Below, in pieces: positions 53,606 through 61,736 of a stretch of 64,000 bases of DNA (positions are counted from its first letter, which is position 1; every line of letters begins with the position of its first letter). Under the pieces are notes generated by a model. That model ran no database searches, was not told the DNA's origin, and saw nothing but the letters and a program-made list of their open reading frames with translations. The position numbers and the translations under genes are program-made. The stretch lies in the NCBI GenBank assembly GCA_964421815.1, contig CAYQYT010000001.1, positions 124,001 to 188,000 on the forward strand. The letters are read 5' to 3'. Source of the stretch: DTU089 sp964421815 (GTDB taxonomy: Bacteria; Bacillota; Clostridia; Oscillospirales; Acutalibacteraceae).

Positions 53606-56600
53606 ATGAAAATAATTGACAATGTTAACGAAACTCTTAAAGACGATTTATCTGTTGAAATTAAGCAGGGTAGCAAGGTATCAGTTGCTGCGGCGTGTTT
53701 TTCAATTTATGCTTTTCAGGAATTGAAGGATGAACTGAAAGGCATTGATGAATTGCGCTTTATTTTCACATCACCTACATTTGTAACTGAAAAAACAAAG
53801 AAAGAAAAACGAGAATTTTACATCCCTCGCCTTGATAGAGAGCGTAGTCTTTACGGCACAGAGTTTGAAGTTAAGCTTCGCAACGAGCTTACCCAAAGAG
53901 CAATTGCAAAAGAATGTGATGAATGGATAAAAGAAAAAGTTAGATTTAAATCAAATGTTACTAATGGCAATATGGCAGGTTTTATCAATGTTGATGAAAC
54001 ATCATATATGCCGGTTAATGGTTTTACTACTGTTGATTTAGGTTGTGAGAGAGGAAACAATATTTATAACTACATAAATAAAGTTGAAGCACCTTTATCT
54101 GCAAACTATCTTGAGCTTTTCGAATCTCTTTGGAATGACCCTGAGAAGCTGCAGGAAGTAACAGATGAAGTTATTGAAAACATCAGTACAGCTTATGCTG
54201 AAAACTCACCGGATTTCTTGTATTTTGTAACTCTTTATAACATTTTCAACGAATTTCTTGAAGACATTTCAGAAGATGTTCTTCCTAATGAATCAACAGG
54301 CTTTAAGGACAGCAAAATCTGGAGTATGCTCTATAATTTTCAAAAGGATGCTGTTCTTGCAATTATCAATAAACTTGAAAAATATAACGGTTGTATTCTT
54401 GCAGATAGCGTAGGTCTCGGTAAAACATTTACAGCTCTTGCTGTTATTAAATATTACGAAACCCGTAACCGCTCTGTTCTTGTTTTGTGTCCTAAAAAGC
54501 TTACTAATAACTGGAACACGTATAAAGAGAATTACATAAACAATCCTATCGCATCGGACAGGCTCAGATATGATGTTCTTTATCATACCGACCTTAATCG
54601 TACCCACGGCACATCAAATGGTCTTGACCTTTCAAGAATAAACTGGGGCAACTATGACCTTGTTGTTATTGATGAATCTCACAACTTCCGTAACGGCGGT
54701 AAAATAACCGTTGATGATGAGGAAGATGAAAGAGAAAATCGTTATACAAAACTTCTCAATATGGTTATAAGAAACGGTGTTAAAACTAAGGTTCTTATGC
54801 TTTCTGCAACACCTGTTAATAACCGTTTCAATGACCTTAAAAATCAGCTTCAGTTAGCCTATGAAGGCGATTCAAGTTTAATTAACGACAAGCTTAATAC
54901 CACTCGCCCTATTGATGAAATCTTCAGAAATGCTCAAAGAGCGTTTAATACCTGGAGCAAATGGGAACCCTGCGACAGAACAACGGACAACCTTTTAAGA
55001 ATGCTCGATTTTGATTTCTTTGAGCTTCTTGATTCCGTTACTATTGCTCGTTCTCGTAAGCATATTCAGAAATATTACGACACAACAGACATCGGCACAT
55101 TCCCTGCGAGATTAACGCCTTTGTCATATTCACCACCGCTTACAGATTTAGAGGGTGCAATTACATATAACGAAATTTTCAATATGCTTATGGACTTAAG
55201 CCTTGCAATTTACACTCCGACTCAGTATATATTGCCCAGCAAGATTTCAAAGTATGAAGAGCTTTATGGTGAGAATATTATCCACGGCTTTTCTCAGGCT
55301 AACCGCGAACAAGGTATCCGTCGTTTAATGGCAATAAACTTAATGAAGCGAATGGAAAGCTCTGTTCATTCCTTCCGTCTTACCTTAAAGAGAATTATAG
55401 ACCTTATAAGCGATAAGATAATTGAAATTGACAATTACGACCCAACAAGCAGACGTCAGTTGATTTTATGTTCGCCTGATGCAGACGACCTTGATTTAGA
55501 TGCAGAAGATGAAGCAAGTTACGAGATTTCTAAAAAGTTTGAAGTTGCCCTTGAGGATATGGACTATGTTTCCTGGCGAAATGACATTGAGTGTGATGTT
55601 GATATTCTTGAGTTACTTTACCTCAAGCTTATGAAGATTACCCCTGAGCACGACTCAAAGCTTCAGCAGCTTTATGAAGTAATCAATAATAAGATTACTA
55701 ATCCGATTAATGAAGGCAATAAGAAGGTTATCATTTTCTCTGCTTTCTCAGATACTGCTGAATATTTATATGAAAATGTCAGCAAATACGCCTTGTATAA
55801 CCACGAGGTTCATACCGCTTTGATTACAGGCTCTGTTGATAATCGTTGCACTATCAGGAATGTTCATCTTGATTTTAATACTGTTCTTACTTGCTTTTCT
55901 CCGAAGTCAAAGGACAGAGATTTATTCCCGAACATTCCTAAATACGATATTGATATTCTTATAGCAACTGACTGTATTTCCGAAGGTCAGAACCTGCAGG
56001 ACTGCGACTACCTTGTGAATTACGATATTCATTGGAACCCAGTTCGTATTATTCAGCGTTTCGGACGAATTGACCGTATTGGTAGCAGTAATACAAAAAT
56101 TCAGCTTGTAAACTTCTGGCCCGATGTTTCCCTTGATGAATATATTGACCTGAAGAGCAAGGTTGAAAGCCGTATGAAAATTGTAAATATGGCTGCAACA
56201 GGTGATGACAATATCATTGAAACGGGGGAGAAAACCGACCTTGAATACAGAAAGGCTCAGTTGCAACGCCTGCACGATGAGGTTGTTGATATTGAAGATA
56301 TGTCTTCCGGTATATCAATTATGGATTTGGGTCTTAACGAATTCAGACTTGATTTGCTTGAATATGTTAAAACTCACCCTGACCTTGATAAAACACCTTT
56401 TGGTCTTCACGCAGTTGCACCCAAGAGCGATAATGCTCCAGAAGGTGTAATATATGTCCTAAAAAACCGCGAAACAGGTGTGAATATCAATAACAAAAAC
56501 AGATTACATCCGTTTTATATGGTTTATATCAGCAATAGCGGTGAGGTTATTTGCGACCACCTTTCACCTAAAGAAATGCTTGATAAAATGAGATATATCT

Positions 56601-56842
56601 GCAAAGGTAAAACTCAAGCTATACCTGAGCTTTACCGTCAGTTTAATAAAGAAACCCGTGACGGTAAGAATATGCAGAAATTTTCCGATTTATTGGGTGA
56701 AGCAATTTCATCCATTATTGAGGTGAAAGAAGAAAGTGATATTGATACTTTCTTAAGCGGAGAGCAAATGAGTTTCTTAACAAATGAAATCAAAGGTCTT
56801 GACGACTTTGAACTTGTTTGCTTTTTAGTAGTTAGGAATTAG
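53606..56842 (+). CDS. SNF2-type helicase with PLD-like N-terminal domain
   Basis: The 1078-residue protein has an N-terminal PLD-like fold (GSKVSVAAACFSIYAF and RFIFTSPTF, residues to about 160) in which I see no HxK catalytic motif. A SNF2-like ATPase follows: LADSVGLGKT (about 265-274), VIDESHNF, LSATPVNN (about 399-406), and the second RecA lobe with VIIFSAF, ATDCISEGQNLQ and IIQRFGRIDRIGS (about 813-825). Such proteins translocate on DNA and occur in restriction and DISARM/BREX-like loci. The last four codons and stop come from a heptamer repeat array, so the natural C-terminus may have been altered. Confidence 0.88.
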   Translation: MKIIDNVNETLKDDLSVEIKQGSKVSVAAACFSIYAFQELKDELKGIDELRFIFTSPTFVTEKTKKEKREFYIPRLDRERSLYGTEFEVKLRNELTQRAIAKECDEWIKEKVRFKSNVTNGNMAGFINVDETSYMPVNGFTTVDLGCERGNNIYNYINKVEAPLSANYLELFESLWNDPEKLQEVTDEVIENISTAYAENSPDFLYFVTLYNIFNEFLEDISEDVLPNESTGFKDSKIWSMLYNFQKDAVLAIINKLEKYNGCILADSVGLGKTFTALAVIKYYETRNRSVLVLCPKKLTNNWNTYKENYINNPIASDRLRYDVLYHTDLNRTHGTSNGLDLSRINWGNYDLVVIDESHNFRNGGKITVDDEEDERENRYTKLLNMVIRNGVKTKVLMLSATPVNNRFNDLKNQLQLAYEGDSSLINDKLNTTRPIDEIFRNAQRAFNTWSKWEPCDRTTDNLLRMLDFDFFELLDSVTIARSRKHIQKYYDTTDIGTFPARLTPLSYSPPLTDLEGAITYNEIFNMLMDLSLAIYTPTQYILPSKISKYEELYGENIIHGFSQANREQGIRRLMAINLMKRMESSVHSFRLTLKRIIDLISDKIIEIDNYDPTSRRQLILCSPDADDLDLDAEDEASYEISKKFEVALEDMDYVSWRNDIECDVDILELLYLKLMKITPEHDSKLQQLYEVINNKITNPINEGNKKVIIFSAFSDTAEYLYENVSKYALYNHEVHTALITGSVDNRCTIRNVHLDFNTVLTCFSPKSKDRDLFPNIPKYDIDILIATDCISEGQNLQDCDYLVNYDIHWNPVRIIQRFGRIDRIGSSNTKIQLVNFWPDVSLDEYIDLKSKVESRMKIVNMAATGDDNIIETGEKTDLEYRKAQLQRLHDEVVDIEDMSSGISIMDLGLNEFRLDLLEYVKTHPDLDKTPFGLHAVAPKSDNAPEGVIYVLKNRETGVNINNKNRLHPFYMVYISNSGEVICDHLSPKEMLDKMRYICKGKTQAIPELYRQFNKETRDGKNMQKFSDLLGEAISSIIEVKEESDIDTFLSGEQMSFLTNEIKGLDDFELVCFLVVRN

Positions 56843-56860
56843 AAGTTAGGAGTTAGGAGT
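56826..56860 (+). repeat. Upstream heptanucleotide array flanking the S23 gene
   Basis: Five consecutive 7-base units read TAGTAGT, TAGGAAT, TAGAAGT, TAGGAGT, TAGGAGT. The stop codon of the helicase (56840-56842) lies in the third unit. AGGAG of the last unit is the ribosome binding site of the S23 gene, five bases before its ATG. Confidence 0.9.
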
Positions 56861-56864
56861 TTGA

Positions 56865-57218
56865 ATGAGTAACAGTATAGTTTTTGAAAAAAGTAAAAGG
56901 TTTGCAATACGAATTGTAAAACTTTACAAATATTTATGCGATGAAAAGAAAGAGCTTATATTGTCAAAGCAACTGCTGCGCAGCGGTACGAGCATCGGTG
57001 CAAATATCGCAGAAGCAACCAGTGCTTTTAGCAAAAAAGACTTTCTTGCAAAAATGTATATTGCCTTTAAAGAATGCTCAGAAAGCAAATACTGGTTAGA
57101 ATTGCTTCACGAAACAGATTACTTAACGCAATCAGAGTTTGACTCAATAAACGCTGATTGTACCGAAATACAAAAGTTGTTGTCAAGCATCACAAAAACC
57201 TTAAAGGACAATTCCTAA
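56865..57218 (+). CDS. Four-helix bundle protein, S23/23S rRNA-intervening-sequence family
   Basis: The 117-residue helical protein matches the S23 family: FAIRIVKLYKYL, LLRSGTSIGANIAEA (about 38-52) and FKECSESKYWLELL. Members form pentameric four-helix bundles, are encoded in 23S rRNA intervening sequences or stand alone, and resemble the Avd accessory protein of diversity-generating retroelements. Their function is unclear. No rRNA is nearby. The gene is bracketed by inverted heptamer arrays and splits an otherwise compact operon, so it looks inserted. Confidence 0.88.
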   Translation: MSNSIVFEKSKRFAIRIVKLYKYLCDEKKELILSKQLLRSGTSIGANIAEATSAFSKKDFLAKMYIAFKECSESKYWLELLHETDYLTQSEFDSINADCTEIQKLLSSITKTLKDNS

Positions 57219-57245
57219 TTCCTAATTTCTGACTTCTAACTAATA
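57211..57245 (-). repeat. Downstream inverted heptanucleotide array flanking the S23 gene
   Basis: Five 7-base units read on the plus strand ATTCCTA, ATTCCTA, ATTTCTG, ACTTCTA, ACTAATA, the inverse of the TAGGAAT-type units upstream. The S23 stop codon lies at the start of the array. Compared as terminal inverted repeats, the two 35-base arrays differ at about seven positions, nearly all A/G changes that G-U pairing would tolerate in RNA. Confidence 0.88.
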
Positions 57246-57263
57246 CGAACGGAGTGAGTAAAA

Positions 57264-57863
57264 ATGCTCGGCTTACCAAAAACTACAGAACTTTCAAAGC
57301 AATTGCCTAAAAAGGTTATCTATGAAAAATTTAAGATGAGTACTGCGGAGAAAGAGCGCATTGATGCAGATATTTCCCGAATTACCATTGTTAATGAAGT
57401 TTCGTCTGCAAAGGTTAATGTTTCAGAAGGGGAAACTGTAAAATCCTTCTTCGTTGTACAGGTGCTTCTTAAAAAGAAGGATTTTAGCGAAAAAAGCATT
57501 ATAAGCATTTCAAAGCTTATTCCTCAGAATATCCTCTTTATTCTTAATTGCGATGGTGAAGAAAAGCTTGCTATTTATCGTGCAGCTCACCTGATGCAAA
57601 GCGAGTGGGCAGAAAGCGGTAGCCATACTGTTCAGCTTAAAGGTTTGGATTTTGATGCCGTTTGGGATAACCTTATTATTCAGGTTGCCGATGTTCAGCT
57701 TGAGCAGGGGAATACCCTTGATGAACAGATTGCCGTTGATGAACAACGAGCAAAGATAGAAAAAGAAATAGCTCGGCTTGAAAAATTAGCCCGAGCCGAA
57801 AAACAACCTAAGAAGAAATTTGAATTGGTGCAGAAGATAAAAAAATTGAAAGTAGGGTTATAA
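57264..57863 (+). CDS. DUF4391 protein
   Basis: The 199-residue protein matches DUF4391: it starts LGLPKTTELSKQLPKKVIYEKF, with ISRITIVNEVSSAKVNV and ISKLIPQNILFILNC in the middle, and ends with a Lys/Glu-rich coiled coil (about 155-195). From memory, DUF4391 genes often accompany helicase and type III mod/res genes; no function is established. GGAGTGAG precedes the ATG. Its stop overlaps the next start (TAATG). Confidence 0.82.
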   Translation: MLGLPKTTELSKQLPKKVIYEKFKMSTAEKERIDADISRITIVNEVSSAKVNVSEGETVKSFFVVQVLLKKKDFSEKSIISISKLIPQNILFILNCDGEEKLAIYRAAHLMQSEWAESGSHTVQLKGLDFDAVWDNLIIQVADVQLEQGNTLDEQIAVDEQRAKIEKEIARLEKLARAEKQPKKKFELVQKIKKLKVGL

Positions 57864-59098
57864 TGAGTAAAGATATTTATGTAGAGAAAATGCATCACCC
57901 TAGTGATGTTTCAAATTTTATCAGGAACTTAAAACCTTTTTTGCGCGAAGATATACTAGATATTTACTTTAATGCATATAATTTTTATCCGTCTGCTTGT
58001 GTACCTATATCTGCAATTATAGATAACTTGAGGCAACAAGGCAAAAAAATCTATATGCATTTTGATAAAGGCACTTATTTAGGAAATACTAATTTTAATC
58101 TACCTTATAGTGTTAATGAACATATAGAATCTTTAAAATATCCTTTCGCTAAATTGTGGAAGTTCACCACAAACGAGGAAGTTGCGCTTTTGGTTGATTC
58201 GTTTAGTAACGAAATACAATCTTTAACAGAATGTTCAAAAGGTCTTATTGAAAGCCTTGAGTGGTCTTTAAATGAAGCAATGGATAATGTTATTCAGCAT
58301 TCGTTGATAGGAGAAGGATATATTATGGGTATATTCCACAAGTCATCGAATTACTTATTGTTAACCATTTTTGACAATGGACAAGGTATATTTAATTCTT
58401 TTATGAATAGTGAATATACTCCGCGAAATGCAATTGATGCAATATCACTTGCAATTCAAGAAGGTAAGACTAGAGATAAAAAAATTGGTCAAGGGAATGG
58501 ATTGTGGGGTCTATATAATATTATTCAACACAACAAGGGAAAATTAACAATTACTTCTCACGGAAGTGCTTTGATGTTAAAAAGTGATGGTACAGTTAAC
58601 AAGTTCGAAAGATTGCCAATATTAAATATACATAACGGCACGACTATAGTTGATATAAGTTTTAACTGCAAAGAAGAGGTTTCACTTACTGAAGCGTTAG
58701 GAGGATATACTCCCATAGATATAAATTTGGAAAATATGATAGATGATGATAGTAACAACATAATTTTTAAGCTTGAAGAGCAGGGCGTTGGATTTGGCAC
58801 AAGACAAGCCGGTGAACGATTAAGAAATAAGGTTGTAAATTTATTTGAAAGAAGTCACTACAGTAATAAAATATGCATTGATTTCAAAAATGTTTCTATA
58901 ATTAGTTCATCGTTTGCGGATGAATTTATAGGAAAGTTGCTTCTTAAATATGGTTTCTATAAATTCAACTGTATGGTAAAGTTAATTAACACTAATTTAA
59001 CAGTAGAAACCATTTTAAATCGTTCTGTTAGTCAAAGGATGGCTTATATGTATTTTGGTGATGAAATGAAAAGTTCGGAGGACGAAGATGATGGATAA
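57863..59098 (+). CDS. HATPase fused to a STAS-like (DUF4325) domain
   Basis: The 411-residue protein joins a GHKL-type ATPase domain and a C-terminal STAS-like domain. The ATPase has the N box SLNEAMDNVIQHS (Glu138, Asn142), G1 box DNGQGI (171-176) and G2 box GQGNGLWGL (209-217). The STAS-like domain (about 300-398) has IDFKNVSIISSSFADEF. No histidine kinase dimerisation domain or receiver is present. The pair recalls an anti-sigma kinase and its antagonist in one chain. It is translationally coupled to DUF4391 upstream and overlaps mod downstream by 11 bases, so it is a true member of the cassette. Confidence 0.85.
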   Translation: MSKDIYVEKMHHPSDVSNFIRNLKPFLREDILDIYFNAYNFYPSACVPISAIIDNLRQQGKKIYMHFDKGTYLGNTNFNLPYSVNEHIESLKYPFAKLWKFTTNEEVALLVDSFSNEIQSLTECSKGLIESLEWSLNEAMDNVIQHSLIGEGYIMGIFHKSSNYLLLTIFDNGQGIFNSFMNSEYTPRNAIDAISLAIQEGKTRDKKIGQGNGLWGLYNIIQHNKGKLTITSHGSALMLKSDGTVNKFERLPILNIHNGTTIVDISFNCKEEVSLTEALGGYTPIDINLENMIDDDSNNIIFKLEEQGVGFGTRQAGERLRNKVVNLFERSHYSNKICIDFKNVSIISSSFADEFIGKLLLKYGFYKFNCMVKLINTNLTVETILNRSVSQRMAYMYFGDEMKSSEDEDDG

Positions 59099-61046
59099 AT
59101 TGAAAATGCATAGTGTTAATAAGGTGGATGAGAATATTGCAAAGATAGGTGCATTGTTCCCTAACTGCCTTACAGAGCGAAAGAATGAGAATGGTGGGGT
59201 AGAGTATGCCATTGATTTTGATATGCTCAAACAGGAGCTTTCTACCGTTGTTGTGGAAGGTAATGAAGAGCGTTATCAATTTACCTGGCCTGATAAGAAA
59301 AAATCCATTCTTCTTGCTAATGCACCCATAGCTAAAACACTCCGTCCTTGCCGTGAGGAAAGCGTTGATTTTGACAATACAGAAAACCTTTATATTGAGG
59401 GCGATAACCTTGAGGTGCTGAAACTCTTGCAGGAAACATACCTCGGCAAAATCAAGATGATATACATAGACCCGCCGTACAATACAGGAAATGACTTTGT
59501 TTACAATGATGACTTTAGTGTTGAGAGTGGAGTTTGGAGAGTGGAGAGTGGGGATTATGACGAGGAAGGCAACCGCCTTGTCAAAAACCTTGACAGCAAC
59601 GGTCGTTTCCATACGGATTGGCTGAATATGATTTATCCAAGGCTGAAACTGGCAAAGGATTTACTTTCGGAAGATGGTGTGATTTTCATTAGTATTGATG
59701 ACCACGAACAAGAAAATATTAAAAAGTTATGTGATGAGATTTTTGGTGGTAGCAATTTTATTGCACAGGTTATTTGGGAAAGAGCATTTGCTCCCGTTAA
59801 TTTAAAAAAGCATTTTTCAGAAAGTCACGATTATATTATTTGCTATGCTAAAAATATAGAATCATTACATTGTAATGGACTGCCTAGAACAACTGAAAGC
59901 GATGACAGATATTCAAATCCTGACAATGATCCTAGAGGGCCTTGGATGTCATCTGATATGACCGTGGGACCAGCTGTTCCAGGGAAGCTATATGATATTG
60001 TTTCACCTAGTGGACGTATTCTGCAGCCTTCAAGTGGCAGATGCTGGCTTTTCACTAAAGATCGTTACGAAGAGATGGTAAAGGATAACAGGATTTGGTT
60101 CGGAGCTGATGGGAACAATATGCCTCGTGTTAAAAAATTTATTTCCGAAGTAAAACAAGGTATTACACCAATGACGATATGGAAATATACAGAAGTTGGA
60201 CATTCTCAAGATGCAGCACAAAAACTCAAAGAACTATTTAGCGGCAAATCCTATTTTGATTATCCGAAATCAGTTGAGTTAATTAAACGCTGCTTGCAGT
60301 TATATACTGATACTGATTGTTATGTCCTTGACTTCTTCTCTGGTTCCGCAACAACCGCGCACGCAGTTATGCAGTTGAACGCAGAAGACGGTGGCAAACG
60401 TAAATTTATTATGGTTCAGTTGCCTGAAGAAACTGCCGAAAAATCTGAGGCATACAAGGCTGGCTATAAAAATATTTGTGAAATCGGTAAAGAGCGCATT
60501 CGTAAAGCTGGAATTTCAATAAAGAATAAATCGCAAAACCAGGTTTGGGCTGAGTTAGGATTAGATTTTCTTCAAACCCAACTCGGTCAAGAAAGCACTG
60601 CTAATATAGAATACGAATTAGAACGCCACAGCAATTTAGATATAGGTTTCCGTGTTCTCAAACTTGATAGCACAAATATGAAGGATGTTTATTATAATCC
60701 CGAAGAATTTGAGGCAACTCTTTTTGATACACTTGAAGATAACATCAAAGAAGACAGAGCTCCTGAAGATTTACTCTTCCAGGTAATGCTTGACCTTGGT
60801 GTTCTTCTTTCAAGCAAAATTGAAGAAACTGAAATTGCAGGCAAGAAAGTATTTAATGTTGCAGATAACTTCCTCATTGCTTGCTTTGATGAGAATGTAA
60901 CAGACGAAACCATTACTGCTATTGCAAAACAGAAGCCTTATTATTTCTTAATGCGCGACAGCTCAATGGCATCCGACAGCGTTGCAACAAACTTCGACCA
61001 AATCTTCGCAACCTACAGCCCCGATACAGTAAGGAAGGTGCTGTGA
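59088..61046 (+). CDS. mod: Type III restriction-modification DNA methyltransferase (Mod)
   Basis: The 652-residue beta-class adenine methyltransferase has DPPYNTG (residues 128-134) before the SAM-binding motif FFSGSATTAHAV (about 417-428); the variable part between them (about 240-395) should be the target-recognition region. It recognises the site for the type III complex and methylates adenine on one strand. Residues 146-156 (ESGVWRVESGD) come from a heptamer repeat tract not usual in the family at this point. Start is ATG 59088 or 59091 after GGAGGA. The stop overlaps the next gene (TGATG). Confidence 0.93.
   Translation: MMDKLKMHSVNKVDENIAKIGALFPNCLTERKNENGGVEYAIDFDMLKQELSTVVVEGNEERYQFTWPDKKKSILLANAPIAKTLRPCREESVDFDNTENLYIEGDNLEVLKLLQETYLGKIKMIYIDPPYNTGNDFVYNDDFSVESGVWRVESGDYDEEGNRLVKNLDSNGRFHTDWLNMIYPRLKLAKDLLSEDGVIFISIDDHEQENIKKLCDEIFGGSNFIAQVIWERAFAPVNLKKHFSESHDYIICYAKNIESLHCNGLPRTTESDDRYSNPDNDPRGPWMSSDMTVGPAVPGKLYDIVSPSGRILQPSSGRCWLFTKDRYEEMVKDNRIWFGADGNNMPRVKKFISEVKQGITPMTIWKYTEVGHSQDAAQKLKELFSGKSYFDYPKSVELIKRCLQLYTDTDCYVLDFFSGSATTAHAVMQLNAEDGGKRKFIMVQLPEETAEKSEAYKAGYKNICEIGKERIRKAGISIKNKSQNQVWAELGLDFLQTQLGQESTANIEYELERHSNLDIGFRVLKLDSTNMKDVYYNPEEFEATLFDTLEDNIKEDRAPEDLLFQVMLDLGVLLSSKIEETEIAGKKVFNVADNFLIACFDENVTDETITAIAKQKPYYFLMRDSSMASDSVATNFDQIFATYSPDTVRKVL
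59523..59550 (+). repeat. In-frame heptanucleotide tandem repeat within mod
   Basis: Four consecutive 7-base units read GAGAGTG, GAGTTTG, GAGAGTG, GAGAGTG, followed by a diverged GGGATTA. As seven is not a multiple of three, change by one unit would shift the mod frame. The unit is purine-rich like those around the S23 gene. Confidence 0.85.
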
Positions 61047-61726
61047 TGATATATTTTTGTTCAAATTTTTTCTTATTTAATAGTTGTAAAGTTACTGGAT
61101 TTGAAGTTGCAAATTTTGTCGTTGAAGTGATTGGAGTTATCGCAACTGTTGCTGCTGTTATTGTTGCACTTGTTGCTAATAAGAAAGCTACGGATTCATT
61201 GAAACTATCACTTAAAATTCAAGAACAATCAAAAAACGTTGATTTGTATGAAAAAAGACTTGCCTTGTTTGAAAAGATAAAAAGCAAAACAAATTTATCT
61301 CATCATACCGAAGTAAATCTATTGTTTGACAAAAAAATAACAGAATGTTATGAATGTATGATTGCGTACAGAAAAAAACAACACGAAAACAACAAAAATA
61401 AGATGCTATCCGAAAATTTCGCAAAGGAAATTGTAAGGGAACAAGGATTGGAAGATTTTAAAACTAAAATTATAGAGTTTAAATCTAAAATGTCTTATCC
61501 TGATTGTCCCGATAGTGTTTTTGATGAGTATAAAGCATATTGCGATAAGTTTGAAGTTGTTCGTTCTTTTTCTGGTCTTGATGATGACTTAAAAACTTAC
61601 AATTATTATAAATATGAAGAATTAGAAGACAAATATAGATGCTTAGCTGATGAAGAGCAAGCCAAACTATTAGAGTTAATTGAGAAATTTATTAAAAAAT
61701 CAATATCACCTATAGATGATGATTGA
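61046..61726 (+). CDS. Membrane-anchored coiled-coil protein of unknown function
   Basis: ATG 61046 overlaps the mod stop and follows AAGGAAGG. The 226-residue protein has one transmembrane segment (about 22-44, VVEVIGVIATVAAVIVALVA), then a helical cytoplasmic part of about 180 residues rich in Lys, Glu and Asp. It is AT-rich compared with mod and res. Mod and Res genes are normally adjacent, so this gene is an insertion in the core pair. The layout recalls membrane effectors of abortive infection systems, but no effector motif is visible. Confidence 0.72.
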   Translation: MIYFCSNFFLFNSCKVTGFEVANFVVEVIGVIATVAAVIVALVANKKATDSLKLSLKIQEQSKNVDLYEKRLALFEKIKSKTNLSHHTEVNLLFDKKITECYECMIAYRKKQHENNKNKMLSENFAKEIVREQGLEDFKTKIIEFKSKMSYPDCPDSVFDEYKAYCDKFEVVRSFSGLDDDLKTYNYYKYEELEDKYRCLADEEQAKLLELIEKFIKKSISPIDDD

Positions 61727-61736
61727 GGTGAAATTA

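Noticed and set aside
53606..56842. Helicase considered as DISARM DrmD or BREX-type component
   Set aside because: The SNF2 motifs and PLD-like start are shared, but none of the other DISARM or BREX hallmark genes (DUF1998, PglX, PglZ, BrxC) is in the window.
56865..57218. S23 protein considered as Avd of a diversity-generating retroelement
   Set aside because: No reverse transcriptase, template repeat or variable repeat is present nearby.
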